Under the pieces are notes generated by a model, which was not told the DNA's origin, did not search any database, and worked only from the letters and a program-made list of their open reading frames with translations. Source: Thiodiazotropha sp040506775 (GTDB lineage Bacteria > Pseudomonadota > Gammaproteobacteria > Chromatiales > Chromatiaceae). From it: a DNA stretch of 64,000 bases. The first letter of the stretch is position 1. Every line of letters begins with the position of its first letter. Location: NCBI GenBank assembly GCA_040506775.1, contig JBEVWC010000002.1, positions 248,001 through 312,000 on the forward strand, in the 5' to 3' direction. Position numbers and translations under genes: made by a program. Below, piece after piece: positions 62,068 through 64,000 of the stretch.

Positions 62068-62823
62068 TCATGATTCACTGCCTCCGGCAATATGGGTGGA
62101 TCGGGCTTCGACCAATATCAGAGTGACATTGTCACGGGCACCTCGCAACATTGCCAGATCAATGAGTTGCTGGATAGCTTCCTGAAAGGGGTATGTATCG
62201 AGTACATGGGCAATTTCGTCGTCGCTGACCTCCTTGTTCAGTCCATCACTGCACAACAGGTACAGGTCGCCATCGCGAGGCTCAATGATCTCCGCTTCAA
62301 GATCGAGGTTTTCACTGGCGCCTACCGCACGGGTAATGTAGTTGGCGATGGAGGACTGTTCGGCCTGTTCCGCGCTCAACATGCCCAGTTCGATCAACTC
62401 TTCGATTTGACTGTGATCCCGGCTGAGCTGCTTGAGTGTGCCTCTGCGAAACAGGTAGATACGGCTGTCTCCGGCCCACTGGTAGATGCAATAACCATCC
62501 TGGGCCAGCAGTGTCACAACGGTGGAGCCAATGATTTCTCCGCCTCTTCGTTCGGATTCTTCCAGGAGTTTCTGATTGACCTGTTGTAGCCGTTGTGACA
62601 CTTCGTTGGCAAATTGACTGATGGAGTCGCCCGGCTGAGTGGATTTCAGCTCATGTACGATCATCTGTGAGGCTACATCGCCTGCGGCATGTCCCCCCAT
62701 CCCGTCGGCGACAACCCAAAGGCCCAGATCGGCCCGGTCCAGGCAGGAGTCCTCATTGATGGCTCGGACTTTACCCTTGTCCGACAGGTGCGCGGAGACC
62801 CAGTAGAAGCTGTTCTGACTCAT
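62068..62823 (-). CDS. pppA: PP2C-family Ser/Thr phosphatase, PppA-like
   Basis: A 251-residue PPM phosphatase. Metal-binding acids are in VRAINEDSCLDRADLGLWVV, VADGMGGHAAGD, LLCSDGLNKEVSDDEI and RGARDNVTLILV. In T6SS clusters such as P. aeruginosa H1 the equivalent enzyme PppA reverses kinase-driven activation of the secretion machine. Its ATG overlaps the tagF stop codon. The cognate kinase is probably one of the two encoded at 31367 and 40549. Confidence 0.93.
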   Translation of the reverse strand: MSQNSFYWVSAHLSDKGKVRAINEDSCLDRADLGLWVVADGMGGHAAGDVASQMIVHELKSTQPGDSISQFANEVSQRLQQVNQKLLEESERRGGEIIGSTVVTLLAQDGYCIYQWAGDSRIYLFRRGTLKQLSRDHSQIEELIELGMLSAEQAEQSSIANYITRAVGASENLDLEAEIIEPRDGDLYLLCSDGLNKEVSDDEIAHVLDTYPFQEAIQQLIDLAMLRGARDNVTLILVEARSTHIAGGSES

Positions 62824-63605
62824 GTGGTCTCGGGGGCTGCATCAGGCGTGAATCCCATTTGGAAGGTTCCGGACTCGATCTCTTCCCAGCCATGCTGTGC
62901 CCAGGCGCCATCGATCAGGGCGCAGGAGCCCTTGATCTGTGGCAGTCCCTGACAGATCAGCAGGGAAGGTGAGATGCGCTCGGAACCCTGGGTCCACCAG
63001 AGGCTGTAGGCAAACAGCAGTTTTTTCATCAGATGCGGTAGAAAACGGGGATAGAGACTGCGCAAAGCGCCCTGTTCATCCAAATGGGCATGCCAGGCGT
63101 TACTCAATGCAGCGCCTTCCGGCTCTGTTTCATCGGCTTGACAGGTGGGCGGCCCGAGGGATTGCAACTGTTGTTCAAGTGCCGCCATGTCGAACTCATC
63201 TTCGAGACAGGAGAGCGCCAGATCCTCCATGCGGGAGAACCAGCCTTCCGATTCCTCCATGAAGAGAAACAGGTTACAGCGGGGAGGCAGGCGTGAGGCG
63301 AGGGTGAAGGGATAGTAACGACCGACCCGATCAACACTCGGCATCAGGATGCCGGCCCAGCCCTGTTCGCCACAGATTCCGGGGGACAGGGCAAACCGCC
63401 AAAGGGGACTGGTCAGATAGTTATCCAGCCAGACATCACCCAGCTTTTCACGGCTGTTGGCAATGGCTTCCTGCATCCAGGTCTCCCAGGGGGCGATAAA
63501 GCCCCTGGGCAGGCGCCGGGTGACAAAATCCCCCAGTGAGGGAATCTTGCCATAGAGTCCGGGAAAGTCATCCTGAGGTGTTGAATTCAAAGTCTGTTCG
63601 GGCAC
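62820..63605 (-). CDS. tagF: T6SS-associated protein TagF
   Basis: A 261-residue protein of the TagF (BMA_A0400-type) family with the family motifs GLYGKIPSLGDFVTRRLPRG, FIAPWETWMQEAI, GWAGILMPSVDRVGRYYPFT and LWWTQGSERISPSLLICQGL. TagF is a post-translational repressor of T6SS assembly. The GTG start overlaps the tssM stop region by about 19 bases and the end overlaps the phosphatase gene, giving a tightly coupled tssM-tagF-pppA unit. Confidence 0.93.
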   Translation of the reverse strand: MPEQTLNSTPQDDFPGLYGKIPSLGDFVTRRLPRGFIAPWETWMQEAIANSREKLGDVWLDNYLTSPLWRFALSPGICGEQGWAGILMPSVDRVGRYYPFTLASRLPPRCNLFLFMEESEGWFSRMEDLALSCLEDEFDMAALEQQLQSLGPPTCQADETEPEGAALSNAWHAHLDEQGALRSLYPRFLPHLMKKLLFAYSLWWTQGSERISPSLLICQGLPQIKGSCALIDGAWAQHGWEEIESGTFQMGFTPDAAPETT

Positions 63606-64000
63606 TGGAAATCCGTCAATTCATTAAGCTTGAAAGGATTGAGCGCACCGCTGGCGCGCACGGCGAAGCGGGACTTGCGACCCCCCACGTCAAATTCCAC
63701 CTGGAGGGTTTCGGGTGAGTCGGTGGGGCTGACCTTGGCCTGGTCAAGTAACCGAAACAATCCCCAGGGACCGTCTTCGGTGAGTCCCGAGGGTTTGCTG
63801 CCTGCCGGCGGCGCCAGCAGGATCTTGGCGTCGCTGATACCGGAATCGTCGGGCCATGTCAGGCGATTCCAACGGGTCGGCCCATGGTTGTAACGCACCC
63901 GTTGCTGGTTGAGTAACAGGGTAATCTGGGTGATGGTGGTATCCATGCCCAGAGGTTTGATTTCGAAATCGATTTTCGGCTCCAGGGCGCTGCCGCTGAA
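63587..64000 (-). CDS. tssM: T6SS membrane-complex protein TssM, C-terminal end (5' end outside window)
   Basis: The minus-strand frame is open to the window edge and ends at 63587. The visible 137 residues match the IcmF/TssM C-terminal beta domain: DFEIKPLGMDTTITQITLLL, RYNHGPTRWNRLTWPDDSG and GGRKSRFAVRASGALNPF. TssM spans the envelope in the TssJLM complex. The rest of the structural cluster is expected beyond the right edge. Confidence 0.9.
   Translation of the reverse strand, partial: FSGSALEPKIDFEIKPLGMDTTITQITLLLNQQRVRYNHGPTRWNRLTWPDDSGISDAKILLAPPAGSKPSGLTEDGPWGLFRLLDQAKVSPTDSPETLQVEFDVGGRKSRFAVRASGALNPFKLNELTDFQCPNRL

Noticed and set aside
1..64000. tRNA/rRNA genes, CRISPR array, transposase or prophage integrase
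   Set aside because: I searched for cloverleaf-like sequences, regular spacer repeats and transposase/integrase motifs and found none; the T6SS rearrangements have no visible transposase at their edges.

Overview
The window reads as the chromosome of a gammaproteobacterium. The run nadB (divergent) - rpoE - rseA - rseB - rseC - mucD - lepA - lepB - rnc - era - recO - pdxJ matches the order around algU/mucABCD in Pseudomonas-like genomes. The cysM, rlmD, nagZ, hpt and mtnP neighbours fit a free-living or host-associated member of that class. I see nothing in the DNA that fixes the genus; a Chromatiales-like sulfur oxidiser is a guess only. No tRNA, rRNA, CRISPR array or intact insertion sequence was recognised.

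Layout. 1-0.7 kb: the end of a PhoQ-like sensor kinase. 0.8-14.4 kb: housekeeping core, with a YgfX-like protein, L-aspartate oxidase, the sigma-E envelope-stress operon, and the translation, secretion and RNA-processing genes from lepA to pdxJ. 14.4-26.7 kb: a spermidine-synthase-like enzyme, cysM, rlmD and a CYTH protein. These are followed by a peptide-type ABC importer (binding lipoprotein and two permeases, no ATPase) carrying an embedded L,D-transpeptidase gene, then a FliL-like exported protein, nagZ, hpt, hemerythrin, peroxiredoxin and mtnP. 26.8-40.4 kb is more accessory: a lysine-rich membrane protein with two good translation starts, corA, tpx, a transmembrane Ser/Thr kinase, a polysaccharide-deacetylase lipoprotein, a TPR lipoprotein, an FAH-family enzyme, a TauE/SafE permease and an AlgI/AlgJ-like O-acetylation pair. 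40.5-64 kb is a type VI secretion (T6SS) region.

The T6SS region contains a 1106-residue kinase-TPR protein in AT-rich DNA, Hcp, one full VgrG, a VgrG-linked adaptor/effector operon, and TssM (partial), TagF and a PP2C phosphatase with a LysM-TPR lipoprotein. The operon runs VgrG, TIGR02270-family HEAT protein, a small spike-like protein, DUF2169, a thiolase-fold protein, a DUF4150/VRR-NUC effector and its DUF3396-type immunity protein. Downstream of this intact operon lie two displaced toxin modules. Each has a cysteine-rich toxin C-terminus, then a beta-propeller-like protein, then a TIGR02270-family gene. Each toxin is joined in frame to a fragment of a conserved cluster gene: one to a near-identical 1.1-kb duplicate of vgrG, interrupted by a single UGA, and the other to a piece of the thiolase-fold gene. 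This looks like effector-cassette capture by recombination at conserved genes, and the propeller proteins are candidates for an undescribed immunity or accessory family.

Two membrane Ser/Thr kinases and a PP2C phosphatase suggest that threonine phosphorylation controls secretion. The RpoE system at one end and the polysaccharide-modification genes in the middle are the envelope-facing functions outside the T6SS.
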